Source of the DNA: a virus
Direction: 5' to 3' (one strand)
Virus record (IMG/VR): IMGVR_UViG_3300022752_000171
Coordinates: 1 to 39,112 of that record
Length of the DNA: 39,112 nt
In this document: one piece after another, positions 14,651 to 21,613 of the stretch
How the letters are laid out: each line of letters starts with the position of its first letter
Position numbering within the stretch: position 1 is the stretch's first letter
Program-made: the position numbers and the translations under genes
The notes under the pieces: model-generated
What the model was told of the DNA's origin: nothing
The model's database searches: none
The model's input: the letters and a program-made list of their open reading frames with translations, nothing else

Positions 14651-14899
14651 TTTTTTGCTACGTTCCGAACAAAATTTACAGTTCCCTTTGTGGCTTAATA
14701 CATCTGCATTGTTTCCATAAATAGTTCCAATATATTCACAGCTATCAATGGTGTAAATTTTTATTTCTCTACCATTTATAGTGGTTGTTGTTTGTTCAAC
14801 TGTTACATTCTTGCTTTCACAACCGCAAAAAATAACAGCTACTAACAGCACATAAGCAAAAGCAAAGGTGCGGTGGTAAATTGATGTTCTTGTTTTCAT
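14648..14899 (-). CDS. Small lipoprotein, 83 aa
   Basis: Signal segment FAFAYVLLVAVIF followed by CGCES: Cys27 is the likely lipidated residue. The mature part has EIKIYTIDSCEYIGTIY and ends LSHKGNCKFC, a short motif (THKGNC..C) I associate with Bacteroidetes and their phages. Function unknown. Confidence 0.75.
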   Translation of the reverse strand: MKTRTSIYHRTFAFAYVLLVAVIFCGCESKNVTVEQTTTTINGREIKIYTIDSCEYIGTIYGNNADVLSHKGNCKFCSERSKK

Positions 14900-14928
14900 A
14901 TTATTGTTTTGTTTTAAGTTGATAAATC

Positions 14929-14980
14929 CGTTTTCAAAAGTCCCTGCCTTCGCTTATCTGCAAAACGTTAGTGGCAATTA
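14929..14980. repeat. Cassette-end hairpin C
   Basis: CGTTTT (14929-14934) pairs with AAAACG (14962-14967); the loop contains CTTCGCTTATC, shared with element A. It runs on as TTAGTGGCAATTA, matching element B at 12 of 13 bases, and ends at the stop of the 14978 gene. Confidence 0.5.
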
Positions 14981-15238
14981 GTTAATTTTTTTGAGGTAAT
15001 TTTTAGCTTCTTTCTCATAATCAAAATCGTGGTTATTAATTAACTCTTTGTCGTTTAAATGAAGCAAAAAATTAACTAACTGTTCGCTTCGCCCACTAAC
15101 ATCAGGTTGGCGCAATTTAGTCTGTGCTATCGAAATAACATTTTCCAATAGTTCGTGCTGCCATTGAGTTAGTGCCTTGTCATCATAGAATAGCGCATCT
15201 ATAATGTTCTGTGCTTTTTGTAATTCTTTCTTATCCAT
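14978..15238 (-). CDS. Unknown protein, 86 aa
   Basis: Helical and charged; contains QWQHELLENVISIAQTKL and SEQLVNFLLHLNDKELI. Family unknown. Lies between cassette-end element C and another GC-richer gap (15239-15285). Confidence 0.65.
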   Translation of the reverse strand: MDKKELQKAQNIIDALFYDDKALTQWQHELLENVISIAQTKLRQPDVSGRSEQLVNFLLHLNDKELINNHDFDYEKEAKNYLKKIN

Positions 15239-15285
15239 ATTTTCGTTATTTAATTAAACTGCTCCAACCTGCGGAACCTTAAACG

Positions 15286-15474
15286 CTATTGTTCTTCAAT
15301 TAACTTTTTCAGATACAACGAAAGGTCAAGAGCTTCTTCATAGGCATGTTGCAGCCACTCTTTCCTAGATAGGTCCTTCCTATCCATAGTTGTACCATAT
15401 GTTGCTAATCCTCTCTCTTCACGGACTTTTAAGTCCATGATTACTGATGCTAATAAATTACTTGGTTCTTTCAT
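15286..15474 (-). CDS. Small phage protein with EWLQHAYEEALD motif, 62 aa
   Basis: The segment REERGLATYGTTMDRKDLS followed by EWLQHAYEEALDLSLYLKKL is a pattern I know from small proteins of many phages. The E..HAYEE.LD helix resembles the metal-binding helix of all-alpha NTP pyrophosphatases (MazG-like), but the protein is too short for a full domain. Function uncertain. Start overlaps the previous stop (ATGA) with a perfect GGAGGTGA. Confidence 0.7.
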   Translation of the reverse strand: MKEPSNLLASVIMDLKVREERGLATYGTTMDRKDLSRKEWLQHAYEEALDLSLYLKKLIEEQ

Positions 15475-15677
15475 TTGTCACCTCCGTATGTTTCGTTGTA
15501 GTATTGTTCTCCATAATCAACTCTACCCATTTTGTTCTTATCGTAAGCATCAACTATCTGCTCCTTCTCCATTGCTTTGGCTTGATTAACTAAATCCTTA
15601 AATGATTGAGAATGTTTTATATGGGGGAAATCTTTTAGGCTCTTTGCTAAAAACTCTACTGCTGTTTGTTTACTCAT
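15471..15677 (-). CDS. Small helical protein, 68 aa (paralogue of 13980-14192)
   Basis: Starts MSKQTAVEFLAKSLKD, contains VNQAKAMEKEQIVDAYDKN and ends QYYNETYGGDK. N- and C-terminal thirds match the 13980 protein, the middle differs. Overlaps the start region of the upstream MSGGHFDYK gene by eight bases. Confidence 0.75.
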   Translation of the reverse strand: MSKQTAVEFLAKSLKDFPHIKHSQSFKDLVNQAKAMEKEQIVDAYDKNKMGRVDYGEQYYNETYGGDK

Positions 15678-16014
15678 TGTTATCTTTTTTTAATTCTGAT
15701 AATTCTTTTTCTAATCGTTCTAAAAATGATTCCTCACCATCATCACCTGATAGCAACCAATCAATACGTTGAGCATAAACAGCTGCTTGTCTTAGAATAA
15801 TAAGGCCTTCTTTAAACTTCTCAACTACCTCATCTGGGTATTCGTAGTACCATAAGTCTTCAGGGTATTTTTTATACCAATCATCACCACGCCATCCTTC
15901 TTCTTTGAGTTCCTCTCGTGTTTTTTCACGACCATTTCTCTCAATAAGTTTTTCAACATCATCAGCAATTTGATTAATATGCCATTGCTTGTAGTCAAAG
16001 TGTCCTCCACTCAT
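15670..16014 (-). CDS. MSGGHFDYK-type conserved phage protein, 114 aa
   Basis: Starts MSGGHFDYKQWHINQIADDV and ends with RQAAVYAQRIDWLLSGDDGE followed by ESFLERL. Both blocks are hallmarks, as I remember the family, of a conserved protein in phages of Bacteroidetes and Firmicutes; function unknown. The start overlaps the previous stop by one base. Confidence 0.85.
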   Translation of the reverse strand: MSGGHFDYKQWHINQIADDVEKLIERNGREKTREELKEEGWRGDDWYKKYPEDLWYYEYPDEVVEKFKEGLIILRQAAVYAQRIDWLLSGDDGEESFLERLEKELSELKKDNNE

Positions 16015-16244
16015 TAGTCTTCAATGTTAAATAATTTATATAATTGTTTCATCCAAAATATACCTATAGGTACTCCTATAATTGCTATACCTAAAAATGC
16101 TCCAAATATCTGCCATCCAACAGTTGTTTGCTTATCACCGAACATATAAAGACCATATACTCCTATTGAAATAATTGTTGTCATTGTACACCAAATAATT
16201 GAAAATCTAAATGTACTTTTAAAAGCTTCGATCATGTTATTCAT
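16014..16244 (-). CDS. Two-helix membrane protein, 76 aa
   Basis: Membrane segments FSIIWCTMTTIISIGVYGLY and IFGAFLGIAIIGVPIGIFWM with a short loop between. ATG at 16244 is preferred; another in-frame ATG at 16277 would overlap the previous gene by 11 bases. Neither has a clear Shine-Dalgarno. Function unknown. Confidence 0.65.
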   Translation of the reverse strand: MNNMIEAFKSTFRFSIIWCTMTTIISIGVYGLYMFGDKQTTVGWQIFGAFLGIAIIGVPIGIFWMKQLYKLFNIED

Positions 16245-16266
16245 ATTTTTTATTTTTAAGTAATTT

Positions 16267-16488
16267 TTATTTTTCATGTAACACTAGTAATCCTTTTATA
16301 GATGTATTTGTAGGTTTAGTTACTTGTTCATGTTGTCCGTAATACCATTCAATATTCTTATTAAGTTCTACATCTATTGTTACTAAATCAGTAGAAATAT
16401 CGTTTAATCCGCCCTCATATCCAGGTACAAATACTCGTAATTTAGGATCCTTTGTTTGTAGGATTTCTATTAATTGTTGTACTGTCAT
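16267..16488 (-). CDS. MTVQQLIEIL-type small protein, 73 aa
   Basis: ATG at 16488 overlaps the upstream stop (ATGA), so it is favoured over an in-frame start at 16551. The start MTVQQLIEILQTKDPKLRVF is a paralogue of the 18674 gene start. The pattern (MTVKELIE.L…DP.l.V.v) is common in small phage proteins of unknown function. Confidence 0.7.
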   Translation of the reverse strand: MTVQQLIEILQTKDPKLRVFVPGYEGGLNDISTDLVTIDVELNKNIEWYYGQHEQVTKPTNTSIKGLLVLHEK

Positions 16489-16910
16489 TTTATTTCTGTT
16501 TTTGGCGAACAACCAAGCATAAATGCATTTTTGAATCCTTGGTGTCTCCATTTCGGTACTTTGTTTTCCTTTAACACATCTTCAACAATTTGCTCCATAA
16601 CTTCATGTTTACATTTATAATCCATGTACGGAATTACTTTTTGGCCGAATTCGTTGATTGTAGCGTTTGCCATTAGTTCATCAAAATCACCTTTCGGCGT
16701 ACTGGCAGCAAATGACCTACGATACATTTCTGTGAGAATATTTTCATTTTTTTGTTCTCTTGTCATAACTTTTTTATTTATGATTGATTGTAATCGTTTA
16801 ATTTCAGCAATAACATCATTGCCTAATTCTATTTTAGACATTAATGTTAAGTCTGTTACTTGATTCATTAACAATTCAATGAGTGCATCTTTTGCTTGTT
16901 CTTTTGTCAT
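16485..16910 (-). CDS. Conserved phage protein, 141 aa
   Basis: The C-terminal 90 residues (EMYRRSFAASTPKGDFDELM … VIPYMDYKC … VPKWRHQGFKNAFMLGCSPK) resemble a protein type I associate with Flavobacterium-group phages. The N-terminal 45 residues form a separate helix-rich part; a second in-frame ATG (MTREQKNEN) may be the ancestral start. Function unknown. Confidence 0.75.
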   Translation of the reverse strand: MTKEQAKDALIELLMNQVTDLTLMSKIELGNDVIAEIKRLQSIINKKVMTREQKNENILTEMYRRSFAASTPKGDFDELMANATINEFGQKVIPYMDYKCKHEVMEQIVEDVLKENKVPKWRHQGFKNAFMLGCSPKTEIK

Positions 16911-16927
16911 ATTTTATGAGTGTTTAT

Positions 16928-17221
16928 TCATGAATAATAATCTATGCAATATACTCGTATAATATCAATATACTCCGTAAGTTCTTTATCTCGGTCCGAA
17001 TGAACCATATAATATTTGTATTGAAACTGACCTTTACATGTATCAGGACATCCATCCGTGCACGGAGTAAAGCCTAAGTTAACGCCGCCATGCCATTCAC
17101 ATCCGTAATAGTAATTTAATCTAGCTTCTAGTTCTTCAAATGATTCAGCAGCCATTAATGGCTTATACATACGATTACGGTCGATAGCTACATATATTTG
17201 TTTAGTATCTGTATTGTTCAT
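16928..17221 (-). CDS. Unknown protein with cysteine pair motif, 97 aa
   Basis: Cys residues in FTPCTDGCPDTCKG form a compact cluster that may bind zinc. The N-terminus (KQIYVAIDRNRMYKPLMAAE) looks like a beta-alpha unit. Family unknown. Confidence 0.65.
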   Translation of the reverse strand: MNNTDTKQIYVAIDRNRMYKPLMAAESFEELEARLNYYYGCEWHGGVNLGFTPCTDGCPDTCKGQFQYKYYMVHSDRDKELTEYIDIIRVYCIDYYS

Positions 17222-17224
17222 ATC

Positions 17225-17527
17225 TTATTCAAACTTACTGTATTTAAAGTCCGGAAACGGTATTTTCAATTGTCGTTTACTCAACACATACTCGGGCGTT
17301 GTCTTTTTGTAATTGCCATACGCAATTTCTTCGCAACGCGCTACAAGTCGATCATACGCCTTGTCCCATTTATCAGCAGTGTCACCCAAATTGCTATTGG
17401 TATGAGCATATGAATAGGCAGCAATAGCATCTAAATATGCTACAAACCTATCACTATTACCAGTCCAACGGCAGGTGTGCATGCTAATTAATAAATCCTT
17501 AAAAAAATCTTCTCTTGTTTGTGCCAT
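17225..17527 (-). CDS. Unknown protein, 100 aa
   Basis: Start taken at ATG 17527, ten bases after the upstream stop; an earlier in-frame start would overlap. Helical and aromatic (FKDLLISMHTCRWTGNSDRF; AAYSYAHTNSN). Family unknown. Confidence 0.65.
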   Translation of the reverse strand: MAQTREDFFKDLLISMHTCRWTGNSDRFVAYLDAIAAYSYAHTNSNLGDTADKWDKAYDRLVARCEEIAYGNYKKTTPEYVLSKRQLKIPFPDFKYSKFE

Positions 17528-17537
17528 ATATCTAATA

Positions 17538-17990
17538 TTACATTTCGTCTCGGTCAATCATTCGTCCATTATGTATACGCTGCTCCATACCTTGGATAGC
17601 ACGTGTTAACTCCACCCACTCAGCATAGTTTGCCGTGCGTTGTTCTTCATCATCCACAGGCGGCGCTGTCTCACCCTTTAAATAATCTGGTATGTTTGGG
17701 TACATGTTTACTCGCCATCCTTCACTTCCATCATACTCCCATCGGCATAACCATACATCATGTGTCAACCATACTGTTCCAAATAACTCTTGACTACCAT
17801 AACCATCATTGTAGTTAAAGTCAAGTGCTTCGAAGAACGCTTCTGCCTCTTCTTTAGTATGTGGGTGTTTGAGGGTTATTTGTTTCTTACTATCCCATCC
17901 TTCTTCATAACTGAGCTCAGCACATAACAAGCTTCTGCCTTGCTGCTCTTGAAAGTTTAAAACTTTCTGTAATTCTTCTTTAGCGTTCAT
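17538..17990 (-). CDS. Unknown protein, 150 aa
   Basis: Alpha/beta protein rich in Trp, Glu and Asp (FGTVWLTHDVWLCRWEYDGS). HTKEEAEAFFEALDFNYN suggests a compact helical part. Ends with an acidic-basic helix. Family unknown. Confidence 0.7.
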   Translation of the reverse strand: MNAKEELQKVLNFQEQQGRSLLCAELSYEEGWDSKKQITLKHPHTKEEAEAFFEALDFNYNDGYGSQELFGTVWLTHDVWLCRWEYDGSEGWRVNMYPNIPDYLKGETAPPVDDEEQRTANYAEWVELTRAIQGMEQRIHNGRMIDRDEM

Positions 17991-18005
17991 AGTATTGATA
18001 TTAAG

Positions 18006-18278
18006 TTATTGTCTAACAATAGTTATTGTAAAAGTTTCATGCCCAACTTGCACCGGAATAACGGCCCGCTGCAGAGCCCGTTCTCCAGCCCAACATCGTA
18101 TCAAATTCCGCGCGGCATCAAGGATATGATCCGGCCCGATTGCCGTCTCATCCGTGTTTGTGGTAGTGCGGTCTATGTGCGGTTCCTTGCGTTGCGGTAT
18201 AGCTTTGACACTCTTCGTGCTCTTAGCTTTAAGCTCATTATTTTTTTGCATAGCATTAATATATGTACAACAACTCAC
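18006..18278 (-). CDS. Unknown protein, 90 aa (GTG start)
   Basis: The first codon is GTG at 18278 with TAGGAA just upstream; an in-frame ATG at 18251 is the alternative (81 aa). Positively charged low-complexity N-terminal half and a C-terminal part HILDAARNLIRCWAGERALQ with a beta hairpin (VIPVQVGHETFTITIV). Family unknown. Confidence 0.6.
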   Translation of the reverse strand: MSCCTYINAMQKNNELKAKSTKSVKAIPQRKEPHIDRTTTNTDETAIGPDHILDAARNLIRCWAGERALQRAVIPVQVGHETFTITIVRQ

Positions 18279-18310
18279 GATTCCTATAAAAATATTAACT
18301 ATTCTACATG

Positions 18311-18658
18311 CTATATAGCATAGATATCACCACCATCACCAAACTCCGGCCAATCGTCGACCGTGCCGGTATCGATAGCGGCTACATGGCGCATATGTTC
18401 AAGTACTTGGTCAGGCGTGCACCAACCAACTACATCATCATGTGGTTGCAATGCAATCCATGCTCCATCGGGCATCCAAGCAGCGACCTCGGCAGTTGTG
18501 GATCCTGCATCCGAGTAATTGCCTCGGCCAAATTGCACACTAATAGTGCATCCATTGGCGAAGGTCATTTGCCATCCACGCTGCAGTGGTTGTGCATGTG
18601 TACCGGAATCCGGATAATTGCTGTAATTGATTTGGTACTTTGGGTTACTAGTTGTCAT
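18311..18658 (-). CDS. Conserved phage protein, 115 aa
   Basis: GWQMTFANGCTISVQFGRGN, then TAEVAAWMPDGAWI and VVGWCTPDQVLEHMRHV form a pattern I know from several phage groups; function unknown. Higher GC than neighbouring genes, which creates a long open frame on the opposite strand. Confidence 0.75.
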   Translation of the reverse strand: MTTSNPKYQINYSNYPDSGTHAQPLQRGWQMTFANGCTISVQFGRGNYSDAGSTTAEVAAWMPDGAWIALQPHDDVVGWCTPDQVLEHMRHVAAIDTGTVDDWPEFGDGGDIYAI

Positions 18659-18673
18659 ATTGTTCTGGATTCG

Positions 18674-18898
18674 TTATTTTATAATAACCACTGTTTTTGT
18701 ATCATCTTCTTGATCTATATCATCTATAACCTTATCCGTTCTATGATATGAAGAATATCTAACCTGACCTTCATCAACATAGTTTATTTTATTTGCCACT
18801 GTGGATTTCCAATAATCACCAAAGTTATAAGCAAATTTCACTTCCATGTTTGGATCAAAATCCTCTAATGATTCGATTAATTCTTTTACTGTCATATT
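18674..18898 (-). CDS. MTVKELIESL-type small protein, 74 aa
   Basis: Start taken at ATG 18898 (MTVKELIESLEDFDPNMEVK), which matches the 16267 gene start and leaves a clean gap to the upstream stop at 18937. Middle part is polar; ends in a beta strand KTVVIIK. Function unknown. Confidence 0.7.
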   Translation of the reverse strand, partial: NMTVKELIESLEDFDPNMEVKFAYNFGDYWKSTVANKINYVDEGQVRYSSYHRTDKVIDDIDQEDDTKTVVIIK

Positions 18899-18936
18899 AT
18901 TGTGTTTTTTGTTCTTTGAATATTCTAGATTAGGGT

Positions 18937-19203
18937 TTAACATACTGCGGAATTGTCTACGAACTGGCCTGAATATTCTAACCAAGCTTGGCCGGTGCGT
19001 TCATTATAGTAAATGTCACAAACCGAGCCATTGTAATGACCTTTTGTGCAGGTCATGATGATGTGGTTCATATCGGTATCGCCATGTACAGTTATCGGCT
19101 CCCAGGTGTTCAGATACTCTTGGAATCCGTTGCTGCGCAGGTTTCTGAGTTTGGTGTTAAGCATTGCTAGCTTAAATGAGGTTCTTAAAGTCGGTGTTTT
19201 CAT
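18937..19203 (-). CDS. Unknown protein, 88 aa, first gene of an operator-controlled unit
   Basis: Contains HIIMTCTKGHYNGSVCDIYY and AWLEYSGQFVDN. Family unknown. The conserved promoter block ends only a few bases before its ATG, so it is likely made early. Confidence 0.7.
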   Translation of the reverse strand: MKTPTLRTSFKLAMLNTKLRNLRSNGFQEYLNTWEPITVHGDTDMNHIIMTCTKGHYNGSVCDIYYNERTGQAWLEYSGQFVDNSAVC

Positions 19204-19206
19204 ATC

Positions 19207-19260
19207 TTATTTCTTTAATCTATACTTAATAATAAGGTCAAAAACTCACGAATCCTAGAG
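19207..19260 (-). promoter_or_regulatory. Conserved early-type promoter block
   Basis: Coding strand GGATTCGTGAG…TTATTATTAAGTATAGATT, then AAAGAAATAAG before the ATG at 19203. It matches the blocks at 27240, 28744 and 32434 nearly base for base. Confidence 0.65.
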
Positions 19261-19286
19261 AAATGTTAACTTTTTTTGGTTTTTTT

Positions 19287-19313
19287 GTAACTCATTGATT
19301 ATCAAGTGGTTAT
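19287..19313. repeat. Single palindromic operator-like unit
   Basis: Arms GTAACTCATTGA and TCAAGTGGTTAT, centre TTA. The only promoter of the set with one unit. Confidence 0.7.
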
Positions 19314-19330
19314 ATCTGTATATATACCAG

Positions 19331-19666
19331 TTATGCTGGGCGATATCCTACGAACTTAACTTCCAAATCCTTCACAAAACCATGCTCAACCATATCTGGC
19401 CATGCACTACTATGTAACCACCAATTCTGGACCATATCAAGCTGCCTACACGCATCTTCGTAGATTGAGTCTAAATCGTGCCCGCTACCAAAGCCATATC
19501 CGCAGATAATCTTCGCAATCTTTGCCAAGTCTTCTTCGTTGTCATCGCGATATGCCCGACTCAATGCTGTAAAAATAGCGTCTTTCATCATGGCACTTAC
19601 TTTGTCATTATGTGCGTACATTTCAGGACTCCATGGACGCGTAATTGTGATTCCTTGATCTTTCAT
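19331..19666 (-). CDS. Unknown protein, 111 aa
   Basis: ATG at 19666 is favoured over an upstream TTG at 19687, because it clears the stop of the 50-aa gene and has an A-rich leader. Helical, with ALSRAYRDDNEEDLAKIAK and CRQLDMVQNWWLHSSAWPDM. Family unknown. Confidence 0.7.
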   Translation of the reverse strand: MKDQGITITRPWSPEMYAHNDKVSAMMKDAIFTALSRAYRDDNEEDLAKIAKIICGYGFGSGHDLDSIYEDACRQLDMVQNWWLHSSAWPDMVEHGFVKDLEVKFVGYRPA

Positions 19667-19677
19667 ATCTTTTATTT

Positions 19678-19830
19678 TTAGTTCCAAACCTCTCGAATAT
19701 ACTTTCTTCCTTTTTCGTACAGCGTTTCACTCAATCCATGAAACAACCTCCATGTTTCAAGCATATCCATGGCCATTTTTTTTGATGGTGCTGTTTCTGC
19801 CATTTCCATTATTTCTGTTATAGTTTTCAT
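19678..19830 (-). CDS. Small helical protein, 50 aa
   Basis: ATG at 19830, TAA at 19678. MKTITEIMEMAETAPSKKMA, then LETWRLFHGLSETLYEKGRK. Met- and Glu-rich helix. Family unknown. Confidence 0.6.
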   Translation of the reverse strand: MKTITEIMEMAETAPSKKMAMDMLETWRLFHGLSETLYEKGRKYIREVWN

Positions 19831-19987
19831 TTTTTTAAGTTACATTGTCTACTATTAATAAATACGTTGTGGCCATATGGCCAGCCTTTCCAAACCGGTG
19901 GTCTATAGCCGAAAAGCTATGTTCACGAAAAAAATTCATATACCGGCCCCCCAAAACCCCGGTTCCCCCTATATGTTAAGGAAAACC

Positions 19988-20083
19988 GGTATATCCCCTG
20001 GTTTTAGGGCGGTTTTGGGCGGTTTTACCTGGTTTTACCGGTTTAGTTCGGTTTACCTTGGGTATGGCCTGGTATGCCTAGGT
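19988..20083. repeat. Helically phased GGT array in a non-coding gap
   Basis: GGT occurs at 19988, 20000, 20011, 20021, 20031, 20040, 20050, 20061, 20071 and 20081, so the period is 9-12 and mostly 10 bases. The units drift from GGTTTT to GGTTTA to GGTATG. The whole gap 19831-20092 has no gene. It also holds a C-rich stretch (about 19945-19970) that is partly complementary to the array (CCCAAAACC with GGTTTTGGG). Confidence 0.75.
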
Positions 20084-20092
20084 ATAGCTGTT

Positions 20093-20518
20093 TTACTCCT
20101 CATCTACATGGATTTGACGCTCTCGCAACCATTTGGCTAGGCTTTCGGTAATGGTAGCTGCTAATTCGGTTTCTTCCAACCCTATGCTATCTACGCTTAC
20201 ATGACGATCATAGTCTATGCTTAGCTCTATATTGCTATGATCTATATAGTTATCTGCATCGCCTGCTATATTGCTAGCTATATCATCTGCTAGGGTCTCT
20301 ATGTCTATATATGCAATGCTAGTATTGCTATTAGCATTGGCTACGGCCGTAGTCGGAAGTAGCGCGTCAATCATACGCTGTACATTGATCACTTGCAATT
20401 GCTGCGATACTTGCTCGCGCACGCCTAGTTCATCAATAATCCATTCCATAGTCTCGCCGTCAATCTGGGCTTGGCGCAGTAACGTTACTGCGGCTTGAGT
20501 TAATGTGTTGTCAATCAT
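20093..20518 (-). CDS. Unknown acidic protein, 141 aa
   Basis: Helical N-terminal part (AAVTLLRQAQIDGETMEWII) and an acidic, Asp/Ile-rich centre (IDIETLADDIASNIAGDADN). Ends HVDEE. Family unknown. Its stop lies right at the edge of the phased GGT array. Confidence 0.65.
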   Translation of the reverse strand: MIDNTLTQAAVTLLRQAQIDGETMEWIIDELGVREQVSQQLQVINVQRMIDALLPTTAVANANSNTSIAYIDIETLADDIASNIAGDADNYIDHSNIELSIDYDRHVSVDSIGLEETELAATITESLAKWLRERQIHVDEE

Positions 20519-20535
20519 ACAATATTAAATTAGGG

Positions 20536-20602
20536 AGCCGGTATAGGGATCGAACCATATACTATATTGTATTGCTACAATACCACTACCGATAGGACCG
20601 GC
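20536..20602 (-). tRNA. Degenerate tRNA or tRNA-like RNA without anticodon loop
   Basis: On the minus strand GCCGGT (5') pairs with ACCGGC (3'), a D-arm-like TATC/GGTA with loop GGTAGT follows, and a T-arm-like GGTTCGATCC is present. The anticodon arm is replaced by a perfect hairpin TATTGTA-GCAA-TACAATA (20565-20582) with a GNRA tetraloop. The total of 67 bases is too short for a normal tRNA, so I assign no amino acid. Confidence 0.5.
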
Positions 20603-20619
20603 CCAAAGATATAGATAGA

Positions 20620-21450
20620 TTAAATGCCCATTACTTGCTCGGCAATCATATCGCGCCAATTGCCGAATCCAGCTTGACGTATACGGATCGCCTTGATCAA
20701 ACTACGCAGGTTCAACTCTACTCCTGCATACTTATTATACACTGCAACCAACGCATCCAGAGCCTCTTGCTTGTGACCCATACTGGCCTTTGGTTCAACG
20801 TCACGCAACAACATGCGCATACGCTGGATCATTTGGGAGTTGTTCAACGCAATATCCGTAACAAAAGCTCGACTACGGATGGCTGGATCGATTCGGCTGA
20901 TATCCATATTGCTGATGAATATCACTTGGCCGGTAAAGGTAAAGCTCCTCGGCAACTCATCACCATCGCCGTCCTTTAACGGCTTGGCCGATATCCAACT
21001 AATGACGCGACGGTCATAGCTGTCCAACGCACCCTTCAATACGTTAACGGCATCTACGTCACGGAACACTGAGTCGCAGTCGTCAAATATGATGAGCTTG
21101 TCACTGTTCTCGTACAAGGTAATAAACATACCTGCAGCTGAAGCGCGACCCTTTACATGCACAAAGTCCCAATCTTCACGCATACCTAAGCGCTTAAGTC
21201 CCTGGATCACCTCATAGGTCTTACCCAGACCGGGCTGACCTGTAATCACCAGACTCGGTGATATCTTCTTGGCTACCATCTCGGCCATTCCCACCATACC
21301 GCGGAACATGTCATCGGCATTGCGCTCGGATTGCCATTGGCTAAATTTAATTTTACCAGAGTCTACCGCGGTACTACCCGATCCGGTTCTCTTGGCTAGT
21401 CTCAACTTTTCTAAAGTCTTCTTGTTTTTACTTCCTTTTGGTCTAGGCAT
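20620..21450 (-). CDS. AAA+ ATPase with basic N-terminal hook
   Basis: 276 residues. The N-terminus MPRPKGSKNKK resembles an AT-hook. Walker A is GQPGLGKT (71-78), Walker B LIIFDDCD (119-126), sensor 1 is VIFISNMD, and an arginine-finger candidate is in IDPAIRSRAF. AAA+ proteins of this size remodel or load proteins on DNA; no partner is evident. The gene is first behind a promoter with two operator units, so it is probably early. It is not related in detail to the MoxR-type ATPase at 25761. Confidence 0.85.
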   Translation of the reverse strand: MPRPKGSKNKKTLEKLRLAKRTGSGSTAVDSGKIKFSQWQSERNADDMFRGMVGMAEMVAKKISPSLVITGQPGLGKTYEVIQGLKRLGMREDWDFVHVKGRASAAGMFITLYENSDKLIIFDDCDSVFRDVDAVNVLKGALDSYDRRVISWISAKPLKDGDGDELPRSFTFTGQVIFISNMDISRIDPAIRSRAFVTDIALNNSQMIQRMRMLLRDVEPKASMGHKQEALDALVAVYNKYAGVELNLRSLIKAIRIRQAGFGNWRDMIAEQVMGI

Positions 21451-21454
21451 AATC

Positions 21455-21507
21455 TATATCTTTAATCTATACTTAATAATAAGGACTAAACCGTACGGAT
21501 CCTAGAG
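21455..21507 (-). promoter_or_regulatory. Conserved early-type promoter block upstream of the AAA+ gene
   Basis: Coding strand GGATCCGTACGGTTTAGTCC, then TTATTATTAAGTATAGATT, about 10 bases from the ATG at 21450. Confidence 0.65.
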
Positions 21508-21545
21508 AAATGTTGAAAAAGTTTCCGGAAAGTTACGGTAAAAAC

Positions 21546-21613
21546 CTAACCACTTGATTATCAAGGAGTTACACGTAAACTATTTTCTAACCACTTGATT
21601 ATCAAGGAGTTAC
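21546..21613. repeat. Two palindromic operator-like units, 41 bp apart
   Basis: Units 21546-21572 and 21587-21613: arms CTAACCACTTGA and TCAAGGAGTTAC around TTA. They are in the opposite orientation to the units at 10003 and 27322, as the palindrome is imperfect. Confidence 0.75.

Noticed and set aside
15825-16010. 61-aa minus-strand frame inside the MSGGHFDYK gene
   Set aside because: The overlapping frame matches a conserved family; this one is an out-of-frame shadow.
18308-18751. 147-aa open frame on the plus strand
   Set aside because: It is the antisense shadow of the conserved 115-aa gene, whose GC-richer codons leave the other strand open.
19877-20140. 87-aa plus-strand frame across the GGT array
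   Set aside because: Its sequence is translated low-complexity repeat, and it runs into the end of the 20093 gene.
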